A stretch of 64,000 bases of DNA from Epichloe hybrida (lineage: Eukaryota; Ascomycota; Sordariomycetes; Hypocreales; Clavicipitaceae). Shown in pieces: positions 12,557-24,250 of this stretch (the stretch's first letter is position 1; every line of letters starts with the position of its first letter). The notes below the pieces were generated by a model, which was not told the DNA's origin, did no database searches, and was given only the letters and a program-made list of their open reading frames with translations. The stretch spans positions 1,426,001 to 1,490,000 of the forward strand of contig JAFEKR010000011.1 in assembly GCA_019022495.1 (NCBI GenBank), given 5' to 3'. The position numbers were made by a program, and so were the translations under genes.

Positions 12557-14729
12557 TAAAGAGCTTAAAGCTAAAGACCTTAATAAAGAAATTAGTTAAG
12601 ACCTTATAGAAATAGACCTAGAAGAGGAGAATTATAACTTTTAGCTCTTAGTTATAGAGTAAGAAAATAATTAGTTTAAAGTAAAAACACTACCTTATAT
12701 ATTAGGGCAAGAAAGCGGCTATATTAGTGCTCTTTTAACCCCTCCTAACTCTTCTTATAAGGCACTAGTTACTATAAAGAATATAAAGCTTTAAGTATAA
12801 GGTAATAATACACTATTTTATAAGATTAATGAATTTATAAGTAATATAATAGCTAAACACACGGAGACTACCGCGGAGACTAGTAAAATTACTACTAAGA
12901 GCGGTAAGACTATAGAGAATTATAGTCCCTATAATAATAGTATTAATCTAAATAATATTATAACTAAAAAATATTAATAAAAGGATTTAAAGAAAGCTAG
13001 GTAAGTATAGTTTTCTTTTACTTTCTCTATAGCGCTCTAAGAAACTTAGTATAATTTATATATTAAAGATATACCTCTAGAACCTACCTATTATCACTAG
13101 GTAATAGCATTACTATATTATAACTACTAGAAGGAAGTAATTACAAAGAAGCTTTTAAAGCTTCTATCCTTAAACTACTAGGAGAATATACCTAAGGAAC
13201 TAATTAATCCTAATAAGTATAAGGAAATTATTAACCTTAGCTAGGTTTTTAAATATAAAACTAATAAAAAGGGTATAGTTATAAAGTTCAAGGCTTAAAT
13301 AGTAGTATAAGGTAATTAATAACCAAAGGATAACCTTAATAACTATACTATAACACTTACTTCTTAATCTTTATAAATACTACTTATAGTTTATTATGCT
13401 AATAATCTTAATACTTAATAATACAATATTCGGAATGCCTTCCCACATGTAAAACTTAAAGAACCTATTTTCTATAAGCCCCTAGAGGGTATAAACGCGA
13501 AAGGTTATCTCTAGAAGATAATTAGAGTATTATATAGGCTATAGGAAGCTCCCTAATAATAGTTTCTTTATTTAAAGAGATTCCTTTTAGAGCTTAGCTT
13601 TATCTAAGGGAAAGAAAACCTATATATCTTTATAAAGGATGATTTTATCCTATTTTTCTACGTAAATAATATTATAGTGCTTTACCCTAATGGATCTAAA
13701 GTAAAATTCAAAGAATTATATAAGTAATTAATAAATAGCCTAGATATTAAGGACTAAGGCGAATTAAAGTGATTCCTAGGTATTAAAATCATTAGAAATT
13801 GCAAAACTAAAGAGATATAGTTATCACAGGAATCGTATATTTAAAAGATCGCTTAGAAGTTTATTCCTAATATTATTAATAATAAGTTAAAGAGCTTAAT
13901 TATAGCTCCTCTTCTAATAGCTATAATTTACCTAAATAATAACAAAGCTTTAGATAAAGAAATTAGCTACTATAGAGCAATTATAAGCTCTTTAGTGTAC
14001 CTTTGCATTATTAGAAGACCTAATACAGCGTTTATAGCTTTAAAGCTAGCCTCTTTTATAATAAATCTATTAGCAAAGCATATTAAGCTAGCATAGGGCG
14101 CTCTATTATACGCTTAGAACACAAAGAAGCTTTGCTTATGATATTTAGGCGTAGATAGCTTTAATATATTGTTTTCTAGCATAGATACTTTACTTAGTAA
14201 TAATCCTAAGACTTAGAAGTTAACGTAAGGCTATATCTTTATTATATACGGCGTTATAATTAATTAGAAGTCTAGAAGGTAATATTATATAATAACTTTA
14301 AGCATAGAAGCAAAGCTCTTTACCCTGAATTATAGTGTAAAAGAGCATATCTCTCTTAGTAAGCTACTTTATAATATTAATGTACGCATGCTACTACTCT
14401 TAATTATCTAGTATAATAATAAGCAAATAATCTAGATTACTAAACATATAGAAGGAAGGCTTTAAACTAGCCTTAAGCACCTTAATATAAATTAAATATA
14501 AATTTAAGAGCAGTGTGTAATAGGTAATATTAAGGTAAATTAGATAAAGACCTCTAAGATACTTGTAGATAGCTTTATAAAGCCTTTATTAAGTTAAATG
14601 CATAGGGACTTTTACTATAGAATTAGCATAAGGGAGATTCCTGCCTAATTATAATACTAGAAATTATTTATAATCTCTTCCTATGCCTTAGATTATTAGC
14701 TTTAATAGTTATCTTAGCTATAGGGGGTA

Positions 14730-14949
14730 TATTAGGAAAAGCTCCCTAAAGTATTAGATATGTGGGCAAGGGGCACGCATTAACTAGGATAAGACATTGG
14801 TGGAGACGAATGTATTAGAAGTACCTTCGTAGACTAGTTATTACTATAGCGCACTGTGTACCCTTTAGGTACAAAAGTCAGCTGCCGTCTGCACCTCTGA
14901 TTGATCAAATTGAACACTTTTTATCATCCATCTACACCCCTACCTAACA
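14730..14949 (+). repeat. 3' LTR of the outer copia element
   Basis: 220 bp, starting TATTAGGAAA (RIP form of TGTCAGGAAG) and ending CCTAACA, followed by the target duplicate ATTAT at 14950-14954. The right half is nearly free of RIP changes. Confidence 0.92.
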
Positions 14950-14954
14950 ATTAT

Positions 14955-15532
14955 ATCCCGTTTACGGATCCGTACGCATTATTGGCCTCGCAAGACAATT
15001 TGAGTGTGAGTGCCATCGGGCACAACTGCTCAAAAAGGCGCAAAACAGAAGCTGTACAAGGCAATGAGCAACGATTGGACTCGACAGTTCTCATTCATGC
15101 AATTGGTAAAGCGCTCTAGATAGAATCATTCATTCGCCCTGCCTCCCCCCCCCCGTAAAAGCATCCTCTCGCAACCGACGCAAAAACAGCAATAATGGAG
15201 GCCGGGTCCAGCTAATCCGAGCATCTGTATTCCAACGCCTCCGCACACACACACCAAGTTCATCCATGTCCTTCTCTCTTTTGTTTCTGTGTATAGAGCC
15301 CTCCCTGACCGGCAGTGCTCCACGTGCTCCCCAAGCACAGAAAATGGTATCTCCGGATCCAACACCGCAGCAACGCCCAGCAACGCCATCTGAGAATCCA
15401 ATAAGCCAATGCCCAAGCAAGTGCAAAACCAGTATAATACACGAGCACGTACACACTAATATTATGTTGGTTCGTCCGTGACAAAATAGAGTATCATCAT
15501 GTTGTCCATGCAACAGTCAGGTTTCAGGTTTC
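14955..15532. other. Intergenic DNA, 3' flank of SCC1
   Basis: About 580 bp of GC-normal sequence between the retrotransposon and the SCC1 stop codon, with a C-run near 15145-15154. Several short open frames overlap here but none has recognisable content. Presumed 3' UTR and spacer. Confidence 0.5.
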
Positions 15533-17456
15533 CTAAGCCCCAACAGCGACTGCAGTCATGTTCACTGCCGCAGGTTCAGGCTCGTCCTGGCTCGAAATCT
15601 CGCCACCGGCTTCACGTTCGGCCCAGTCTCCCCAGAGACCTCTCTTGCCTCGAACTCTGATGGCGTCACCGAGGCCTGGTCCTTGTTCCACCTTGATGGC
15701 ATCTTTGGTCGCCAGCACAAGACACTCGAAGAACATCTTGGTTGCCTCTGCCCTGGTGGTTTTGTTCTCGGGCAATATATCCTGAAAGACAACGGAGCTT
15801 TTCTTTCTCTTTTCGGCATCTGTGGCAGCCTCAGCCCCGAAGAGATCGCGCAGGACGTGTACAGCATGCTTCGTGCCGATGGACACCGGACCACTGTCTT
15901 GCGGATGTACAATAGGAGCCGTTGTTTCGTCGAACGCGTTGCTTGGGCTGCCCTCGCGATCTAAATGGTGGTCATCATCGCCGGCGGCGGGGATTTCCAC
16001 CACGGTACCATCAGCATCGACAGTGTGCTCGCCGTCCAAAGCATTGCCATCAAACCCAAAGTCGGTGTCATCTCCCAATTCTAGACGCGGTGACTTGGCA
16101 GTGCCGTGATCGCTTTCGACGTCGGCGATGCCGCTGTCGCGCTTCCGCTTGAGCTCGCTCATTCCACGGACAGCATCCAGAGAGAGCATACCTCGAAGCT
16201 CCGGTGCCCAAGCCGAGCTGCGACCTTCTGCCATGATCGATGAAACGAATCCACCGCTCTTCTGCATATCCATCAAGGCCAGCAGAAAAGGGTCCCGCGG
16301 AAGGAACGAGGCTGGCTTGATGATGTTTTGGCGATCAGCCTGTTGCTGCTTGATTTGATTGCTGGACAGCGCAATCTCGTCATCTGGCATCATAATCTTT
16401 TGCTTCTTGGCTCGCTGGGCAGGTCTCCGGACAATGGTAAGTTCAGTGTCCTCCTGAGGCTCGTAGAGGTCTGTGTGACTGTGACGAGCGTATTCAGCTT
16501 CAACTTCCTGAGCCAGTCTCTCGTCAATGTCAGAAAGTGGCGATTCCGAGATTCTTGCGCGGTCCACATCCGCAGCCGAGGTCATTCCGGGCATGGCGGA
16601 CTGGTCATCTACGTTGAAGGAGAAATCCTCGTCGCCTCCCATGGCGATGTCGTTGTCTCCTTCAGCGATTCTGACCGGCAAGTCAGTCACGTCGGCTTGG
16701 TCTTTGCGGGGCATGAAGTCCAGTTCACTGAAGACATCGTCTTCGACGTCTCGAGCTGGCGGCGCGTCTCGACCCATTTCGATGCTCTGGCTCAGGCCGT
16801 CGTCCATGGAGATGCCGAAATCGAGTTCAAGGTCCAGGTCGTCGCCCATGGGCAACAAGTCATCTGTTTCTTGACCATTGCTGCCTTGTAGAAATTGGCT
16901 GATTTCCAAATCTTCTTGCAGGTTGATGTCCCTGTTGCTGACGCGGCCTTTACGTCCGACGGGCGTGGCTGTGATATCGTCGACCTGCGACAGAAGCCAG
17001 GAAGCATCCGGGGGTGGTGGGAGCTCTAAATTATCGTAAGGCGTGATGCGATCAGGTAAAAGCAAGGCCTCGCGGTTGGGCATTTGCAAGTTGGCCGCCA
17101 TGTCATTGTTTCCACTAGATCGAAACGCCTATACCAGATCGTTAGACGCGTGACAACGGGCACTTTTGGCCGAGGAGATTGAAGATACTCACCATTTTGA
17201 TCTTCATCATAGCTTCGTTGCAGTCATCTAACAAGTAACGCGTCTTTCTCTGGTATATTCTGACAACACCAAGCAACAGCTGGCCGCTCAGGCGCAAAGC
17301 CATGGGGGCCTGGTTCGGCGTGATGATGGCCTCGACACTGTCGGAGACATTTGACTGGAGAATGTGATTCTTGGAAAGCTTGCGTTCCAGATTCGCGGAC
17401 AGCCAGACGCGAGCCAGAGGCCCGCTCTTCTGGAGAAGCGTCTCCGAGTAGAACAT
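15533..17456 (-). CDS. SCC1: Sister-chromatid cohesion protein 1 (mitotic kleisin, Rad21/Scc1)
   Basis: Two exons on the minus strand, 17193-17456 and 15533-17128, with a 64-bp intron (GTGAGT donor), give 619 aa. Residues 1-88 are the Rad21/Rec8 N-terminal domain (MFYSETLLQKSGPLARVWLS, then LLLGVVRIYQRKTRYLLDDC), which binds the Smc3 head. Residues about 560-610 form the C-terminal winged-helix domain that binds Smc1 (F-F-E-C-L-V-L-A-T-K-D-A-I-K-V). The middle is acidic and disordered. A separase-type site S-I-E-M-G-R lies at about 203-208, matching the (S/D)xExxR consensus of yeast Scc1. The protein closes the cohesin ring that holds sister chromatids together until separase cuts it at anaphase. 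It is divergent with PMR1, and an ACGCGT box lies about 200 bp upstream of its start. Confidence 0.93.
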
Positions 17457-18585
17457 GGTGGCGTTTTGCGACGCTGCACGGCTGCACGGCTACTCGGATA
17501 GCTCCAACAGCTCGAGGCGAACGAGCAAGGGGTAGCTGAAGAGAGAGGCCTGCCCAGATGCAATCGCGCAGGGCAGTTGTCGGCGTTGAGGGTTGGTGGG
17601 AGCGGGAGCGGGAGCGGGAGCGAGTAAACACGGTGGGCGAGAAGGAGCCGCACGCGTGGTGGTGGAGGATAAACAAGAGTCGTGGACCCGTGTCGACAAT
17701 CTACAACGCGCCAAAAAGACCTCGCGAATTCATGGAGCAAAGCAAAACAATCGCTTAGATTGACAGCGAATGTCGGCGACGCAGAGCGATGGCAAGCGGC
17801 GGAGCTGAGCGAGCGCGAAAGACACAGTCGGTAGCGATGATGCGGCTTCGAAGTTGCAAGCGAGAGTCGCTGGGCGCCGAAGAGGAGGAGGGATTTGGAT
17901 GGCCAGTGGCCAGGGCCCAGGACCCAGGACCCAAAATGGCGTGGCTGGTGAGTTTGGTCGCTTGCGGGCAGCGCGCAGCGGGCAGTGGGCAGTGGGCAGG
18001 GCCACCTGAGACTCCGCCGTGCTGCTCTTGTCCCGCTGTCCTCGCCGCTCGGCCAGCTATTACTGTACACTGGCTGCCAGCGCCAGCTAGGGTGGGGGGG
18101 ATGTCTCCACGTCAACCAGATCACGTGATGGCGCTAGTAGAAGACGCATTGTTCAATCCGTTTTGTCGTTTTGTCGTTTTGTCGCACCATCGTGTGATTG
18201 GCTGCCAGCCCGGGGAGACCAGAGATGCAGACAGGCAGCCATCTGGGCCTCCGGGGACCCACCCAAAGTACCACGTATTCATTCTTTATCCAACATGCCC
18301 CCGGCGCAAGCTCAATCCATGACAGGTTCCTAATTTCCTGTCATAATCGCGGTGCGCTCCCAAACCTCAAGAGGCTAATACTTCTTTCCTCGCCTTCAAT
18401 TTAGTCTCGCAGCTACTGATCCCGTTGTAATTCTGTGGTTTAAGCTGTCGCCTCATCACGCGCTCCCGTTTGCAATTCATAAGCCTGTGTTTCAGGTGAC
18501 AGTTTCCCCCATGACGACGCGGTTCAGGCCCCTTCCCATCTAAGCACCTCCATGCTCTGAAAAAGCCTCATTCTTGTCCACGACG
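17457..18585. other. Divergent promoter region SCC1/PMR1
   Basis: About 1.1 kb between divergent starts. It contains four tandem GGGAGC units near 17597-17622, a CACGTG E-box near 18123-18128, and three tandem copies of an 8-bp unit (GTTTTGTC) near 18161-18185. Long frames on both strands have no recognisable domains and look like chance open frames in GC-rich DNA. Confidence 0.5.
17652..17657. promoter_or_regulatory. ACGCGT (MluI cell-cycle box) upstream of SCC1
   Basis: A perfect ACGCGT hexamer lies about 195 bp upstream of the SCC1 start codon. In yeasts this box is bound by MBF and drives G1/S expression of cohesin and replication genes. That the fungus here uses it the same way is inference. 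Confidence 0.4.
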
Positions 18586-21500
18586 ATGCAAATTCCATGG
18601 CTAGGGCGCGAGGGCTCATCTAAGGAGCCTCTTCTCCCTACATCTGGCATTCCTACCATCTCGGAGCTCACCGACTTGAATTCATCGCCTGGCGATGGGC
18701 CTCAAAGACCACGCCATGTCCGCACCACTTCTTCGCACGCAAGAGTACGTCAAAGTGCTCCTTATGAAAGTATGCAATCCGAAGCACCATTCAACTGACA
18801 ATATTCTAGGGCATGGCAGACGACTTTTCGTACATGACACCGAGTGAGGCCGCCGCCGAGCTCCGAACATCATTGAGCCACGGGCTCACAGCAAACGACG
18901 CATTGACGCGACTGGGCGAATACGGACCGAACGAGATCCCACACGAAGCGCCAGAGCCTCTATGGCTACGCTTCATCAAGCAGTTCCAAGAGCCTCTCAT
19001 CATCCTGCTTCTTGTGTCAGCTGGGATGTCTCTTCTGTTGGGCAACTTGGACGATGCCATAAGCATCACAGTCGCCGTGACCATAGTAGTTACCGTGGGC
19101 TTCATCCAGGAATATAGATCGGAGCAGTCTATCGAGGCACTGAATCACCTAGTGCCCAACCATGCGCATTTGGTACGCGGTGGAAGCAGCAAACCATCGA
19201 CTACTTTGCCAAAAAAATCGCCGTCATGGCCACCACCAGCTCATGACGATGTGGACCAACCCGGTAGCCCAGGAACGAAAACCCCGGTTGAGGATGCCAT
19301 GAACGCAGTCTCGACAAAAGTAATGGCCGGTCAGCTTGTCCCTGGCGACTTAGTCTTCTTCACTACTGGCGACCGAATTCCTGCCGACATTCGCGTCACC
19401 AAGGCGGCCGATCTAACGATCGATGAGTCCAACTTGACAGGAGAAACCGAGCCTGTCCGAATCACCACCGAAGCGCGGCCGAGGCAAATCAATTCTCAGG
19501 GATTGAGTCACCTTCAGCTTCTTCAACCCTTAGCGCCAGGATTCATGGAAAAGAACCGTTATGGAGACGGCGGGAATGAAGCCCATAATATCGCATACAT
19601 GGGAACGCTTGTTACATCAGGTCATGGGCAGGGTGTCGTGTTCGCCACAGGAGGAAACACACAGTTCGGCACCATTGCGACGAGTGTATCAGGAACGGAA
19701 AGTCCGCGCTCGCCCCTTCAACTGTCGATGGACGATCTTGGTGGTCAGCTCAGCAAGGCTTCCTTTGTTGTGATAGGGCTCATTTCATTCGTAGGATGGC
19801 TGCAAGGCAAGAAGTTGTTGGAAATTTTCACAATTTCCATATCTCTGGCGGTCGCCGCTATCCCCGAAGGACTTCCCATTATTGTTACTGTCACCCTGGC
19901 ACTCGGTGTTCACCGAATGGCAAAGCACAACGCCATCGTACGCAGAATGCCCAAAGTCGAGACTCTTGGATCCGTCAATGTTGTCTGCACTGACAAAACT
20001 GGTACGTCTGCCAGTTACTTGATTTGAAAGCCGCTGGAGAGAACCCAATCTGGTGTATTGACAATGCGTAATTCACAGGCACATTAACAACAAACCACAT
20101 GACGATATCTGAGATGTGGTACTTTGGAGCCGGCGACCCAATCGATGTCACATCTGACTCAGATTCGATCGAAGACAAGATGACGCCAACTTCTCTAACG
20201 ATCATGCGCATTGGCAATATTGCTAACAATGCGCGACTTGCTCAAAAGTATACGGAGAGCGGCGCCGCAGCATCTGCAGTTCTAACGTCAACCGTTGGGC
20301 GAGGTCATGTAGCTACTGTATCGAGATGGGTAGGACAGCCGACGGATGTGGCAATGTTGGACATGCTTGATAAGTTCAGGGAGCATGACATTCGTCACTC
20401 CGTGGGTCCCCGAGTCACCGAGACACCGTTTAGCTCCGAAAGAAAATGGATGGGTGTGACGATCGGCTCTGACTCAAAGGGCGACAAGGAGTACGCGTAC
20501 ATGAAAGGTGCCATCGAGAAGGTCCTCGCGGCGTGCAGCACTTATCTTGATAAAGACGGTAGAGAGATTGTTCTTGACTCAACCAGGCGTCAGGATGCTC
20601 TCGCAGCCGCTAATTTAATGGCCTCGAAAGGCCTTCGAGTCTTGGCTTTTGCCAGTGGGATGGTTTCTAGGTCTCTCAAAGGCCGCCTTGGGCAAAACGG
20701 ATCTCGAACCGGTACACCCGGTCCCGACAACACCAATGGTGGATCTCTCCCAATTGCAAACGAAGAAGTCTATCGGGATTTGACCTTTGCTGGTTTGGTT
20801 GGCATGAGTGATCCGCCACGACCCGGTGTCAGCCGTTCTATAAGAAGGCTTATGCGAGGAGGCGTCAAAGTCATCATGATTACGGGCGATGCCGAGACCA
20901 CTGCGCTCGCCATTGGCAAGCAACTTGGCATGAATATTGCCGTCGCCAGCCAGCACTCCGGCAGTCAAGGCACTGTGCGTCCCGTCCTTCGCGGCGATGA
21001 GGTCGACGAAATGTCTGAAGAGGATCTCGCCCTGGCCATGCAACACACAACCATATTTGCCCGAACAAATCCGGATCACAAGATGAAGATCATTCGAGCC
21101 CTGCAATCTCGTGGCGATATTGTTGCCATGACTGGTGACGGAGTCAATGATGCTCCGGCATTGAAAAGGGCTGATATAGGCATATCCATGGGCCGGCACG
21201 GCACAGACGTTGCCAAGGAAGCCGCAGACATGATTTTGACTGACGATGATTTTTCAACTATTTTGCGAGCCATCGAAGAGGGCAAGGGTATTTTCAACAA
21301 CATTCAAAATTTTCTCACGTTCCAGCTCAGCACAAGTGCTGCTAGCTTGTCACTTGTTCTACTATGTACCTTTTTCGGGTTCAAAACACCGCTCAATGCG
21401 ATGCAGATTCTCTGGATAAGTATGCTCAATGTTTGGGCTGCCATGTTTGCATCATGATTACTGACAGATGTTTAGACATCATCATGGACGGCCCCCCCGC

Positions 21501-22014
21501 ACAATCACTCGGTGTAGAAAAAGTCGACCCTGATGTGATGAGTCGGCCGCCGAGGAGACGGAACGATGCCGTGCTCACCAAGGCAGTCCTGACGCGTGTT
21601 CTGGCATCTGCCTCTATCATCGTGATCGGAACGATGCTCATCTACGGCCATGAAATGTTGGCAGATGGGCAGGTCACGAGACGTGACACAACAATGACCT
21701 TTACATGTTTTGTTTTCTTCGACATGTTCAACGCACTCAGCTGTCGGTCAGAGTCCAAGTCGATCTTTAGAGGAGAAATGGGACTTTTTGCAAACAACTT
21801 GTTCAATTGGGCGGTATCTCTTAGCGTCATTTGCCAGTTGTTAGTCATATACATGCCCTGGCTTCAGGAGGTATTCCAGACAGAGGCGATTGGATTGGGA
21901 GACCTTTTCAGGTTGGTGGTTCTTTGCAGTTCGGTGTTTTGGGCAGACGAGCTGCGGAAGTATTTGAAGTACGGAAGAAGGCGTTTGGGCGGCGGATACA
22001 GTCAGGCTGTATGA
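18586..22014 (+). CDS. PMR1: Golgi P-type Ca2+/Mn2+-transporting ATPase (PMR1/SPCA type)
   Basis: Four exons (18586-18744, 18810-20001, 20079-21419, 21476-22014) give 1076 aa; all three introns have GTACGT or GTATGC donors and keep phase. Landmarks in order: an N-terminal cation-ATPase domain (about 55-110), LTGETEP of the actuator domain (about 265), the PEGLP membrane motif (about 410), the phosphorylation motif CTDKTGT (about 450), KGA of the nucleotide-binding domain, TGDGVNDAP of the hinge (about 800), and C-terminal membrane helices including [15 protein letters not shown] sequence. This is the secretory-pathway pump that loads the Golgi with Ca2+ and Mn2+ for glycosylation and sorting. 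The first ATG at 18586 is chosen because the frame before it has no ATG. A roughly 60-residue Pro/Ser-rich tail precedes the domain, as in other filamentous fungi. Confidence 0.93.
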
Positions 22015-22593
22015 TTTTTATATTATTTTATATTATTTTTTGGGGGGACAAGTCATGGAATCGGCGGTCTGACGCAAGGGTCAGCTCATAAGGGGCTGAA
22101 GCGCTGACGTATATAAAACAAAGCATAGCATAGCAGCTTGCAGCAACGGCGTCGATATGTATACTAGACAGGACTAGACAGGTGGCCTTCAATTTCAACA
22201 GCAGGGCAGGTTTGCTCAGATTGTGGCCCACGGCTTTGGCACTTCTTATAATGTTGAGAAACTGCAATCGTGCACTTCCGATATCCATACTGTGGGGCCA
22301 GTTTCTGGTTGGATCGTGGCCCTTTCCAACCATCCGCACGCAACCCACATCGGACCAGACAGCCGCAACACTTGCCAAGCTCTGGGCTTCCTTTTCAGCA
22401 ACATCGTCGACAAAGGCTCACGGAAGCTATTATGCGCCTCGCAGCCGTATCTCCTCGTTCACCGCCCATTTGAGCTTACAAAAGTAACTGCCCCCAGTCA
22501 TGTTCCTCATGTTTGATTTTGCATGTATTTGAGCCTGTACTGTCTTAGACCCAGCCCATCTGATTCTTTGGCTCTCTTATCTATTATCTTTAG
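22015..22593. other. Spacer and possible 5' exon of COG4
   Basis: About 580 bp between PMR1 and the first certain COG4 exon. A frame from an ATG at 22251 to a GTAACT donor near 22483 would splice in phase to the acceptor at 22593, and its last residues (A-P-R-S-R-I-S-S...L-S-L-Q) weakly resemble the expected COG4 N-terminus. The match is too weak to call an exon. Confidence 0.35.
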
Positions 22594-24250
22594 CCGATTG
22601 GACTTGTTACGTGCCGGCCTCGGTGCGCAGGTCATTGCTGCGAGGTCCATCAACAATGACATGCTTTCTTCGGCCGCCGAGACTGCCGGCAGTCTCAGCA
22701 GCAGGGTGAAGGAGCTTGATTTGGAGAAGAGTCGCGTGGAAGATACGCTTGGGGTCGTGGAGCAAGTGGCCGAGCTCAAGGCCTGCGTCAACGGTGTGGT
22801 TGGCTCCATGGGCGCGCCGCAAGACTGGGAGGCGGCTGCAGGATACTTGGCGCGAGCAAGCAAGATTCCCGAAGAAATTGCCAGGGGGGCTTTCGCCGCA
22901 AGTATAGTGCCGAGTGTGGAGGTCCCAGACCCTCCATGGGTGACGTTGGAAAGTGCTAGAGAGTCTCTCTGCCTTCTCTTCTTGCGTGAGTTCGAGAAGG
23001 CTGCTGCAGAAGGCGACGGAACCAAGGTCACGCGCTTCTTCAAGCTATTCCCCTTGATTGGGCGGGCAGATGTCGGTCTGGATGTATATGGGCGCTATGT
23101 CTGTCAAGGAGTCGCGGGGACCGCCCGCGCTACGTTCAAGGACTCTTTGGGCGGGCAAAACAGAAAAGAAGGCTTCTTTTATGCCAACGCTTTGACAAAG
23201 TTGTTTGAGCATATTGCGCAAATTGTCGAATCCCACGGGGGCCTCGTGGAGCGGCACTACGGTGCCGGGAAGATGGTCAGGGTAATCGAGCGGCTACAGA
23301 TGGAGGCTGATGTCCAAGGTGGCATTATCCTCGACACGTGGAGCGATGAAAGAGGCGTGGACAGGAAGATTACCGACGTCAAAAGTTATCCCTTTTCGTT
23401 CCTGGTTCAGAGCTTTCTACCACAGGCTCCCAGGAGTGGTACACCCCGGATCAGTTCCCCTTCGGCAGGAGGGAATAACCCACGATCAAGCGAGGATGAG
23501 GGCGTCAATATGAAGGAGGTGGATGGACTGCTCAGCGAGATTGCTGTCATGCTTGGCCGATGGGCCTTGTACACGCGGTTCTTGTCAGGAAAATGCATGG
23601 TAAGTCTTGCCATACCGTCTCGCCAAGCTGGACGCCCGAATCTTAATGTCCAATCACAACATAGGATGCAAATGATGAAGATGCTTGCCATTGCGCGGCA
23701 TGCAGCTTCTCTGCTACTACAAATCCAACGGAACTGGCGAGGTGTCCAAAGCCCACCGGGCCCCCATGGCCTAAGAAATCTTTCCTGACGCTGATTAAAG
23801 CCCTCATTTGAAGAGATTGAGGAAATTATGCAGAATGATGAGGATGAGGGGGATCTCCTGGACCAGGTTCGCCGGCGATTCGAACACGGCTGGGACCAAT
23901 TGATGAAATCTATCGCGCGAATCATGACCCCCGGCACATTCAGCATTCTTTTAGATATGACTGCGCGGTACTTGTCGAAGATCTTGGAGAAGAAGATACT
24001 AACCTATGTTGGTAAGACGAGTCCATTTGGTGTAGTCCGTGTAGAGAGGGACTTCACAAGTATTGTGAATATCGTATCAAAGGGGGATTATGGCGTCCGA
24101 GAGGTATTTGGGAAGGTGATACAGCTCCTCATGGTGGCCAATATGGAGGATGATGAGTGGGAGGAGCTCTTGAATGACGATGACGGTAGCATTGAATGGG
24201 TGTTGACGACTGAGGAGATGAAGAGGGCCAGGGGGCTGGTGCGGGGATAG
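22594..24250 (+). pseudogene. COG4: COG4 (conserved oligomeric Golgi complex subunit 4), missing central block and out of frame
   Basis: Two well-conserved stretches flank a break. 22594-23599 follows a TTTAG acceptor and reads R-L-D-L-L-R-A-G-L-G-A-Q to LYTRFLSGKCM, the N-terminal half of COG4. An intron (23600-23664, GTAAGT...CATAG) joins it to D-A-N-D-E-D-A, after which the frame degrades and stops near 23812. COG4 sequence returns in a different frame from about 23804 (F-E-E-I-E-E-I-M-Q-N-D-E-D-E) to the stop at 24250. COG4 proteins are usually 700-860 aa, but only about 480 residues are visible; a central block of roughly 250 residues is absent. COG4 is a subunit of the tethering complex for retrograde intra-Golgi vesicles. 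Either the gene has decayed or the assembly has lost sequence here. Confidence 0.65.

Larger units (their letters stand above)
2941..14949 (+). mobile_element. Ty1/copia LTR retrotransposon (outer), RIP-degraded, interrupted by a second copia element
   Basis: The element is bounded by two 220-bp LTRs (2941-3160 and 14730-14949) and a perfect 5-bp target-site duplication ATTAT (2936-2940 and 14950-14954). Without the nested insertion and its duplicated target site it would be about 5.4 kb, normal for copia. Order and strand come from degenerate reading frames: a protease-like V-L-Y-N-S-R-A-N-I-H-I near 4532 (ancestral D-S-G changed by G-to-A), then reverse transcriptase with F-Y-V-N-N-I-I near 13655 (from Y-V-D-D-I), GIKIIRN, and an RNase H/C-terminal block ending in a D-S-F-I-K-P-L-like motif near 14570. 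A purine-rich tract (AGGGGGTA) sits just before the 3' LTR. Stops (TAA/TAG) occur every few tens of codons, so it cannot be autonomous. Confidence 0.92.

Noticed and set aside
16328..16891. 187-aa open frame on the plus strand
   Set aside because: It is antisense to the SCC1 coding exon, whose protein has clear kleisin domains.
17288..18124. 278-aa open frame on the minus strand overlapping SCC1 exon 1
   Set aside because: It overlaps conserved SCC1 coding sequence in another frame and is compositionally odd (Pro/Ser/Arg) without any domain.
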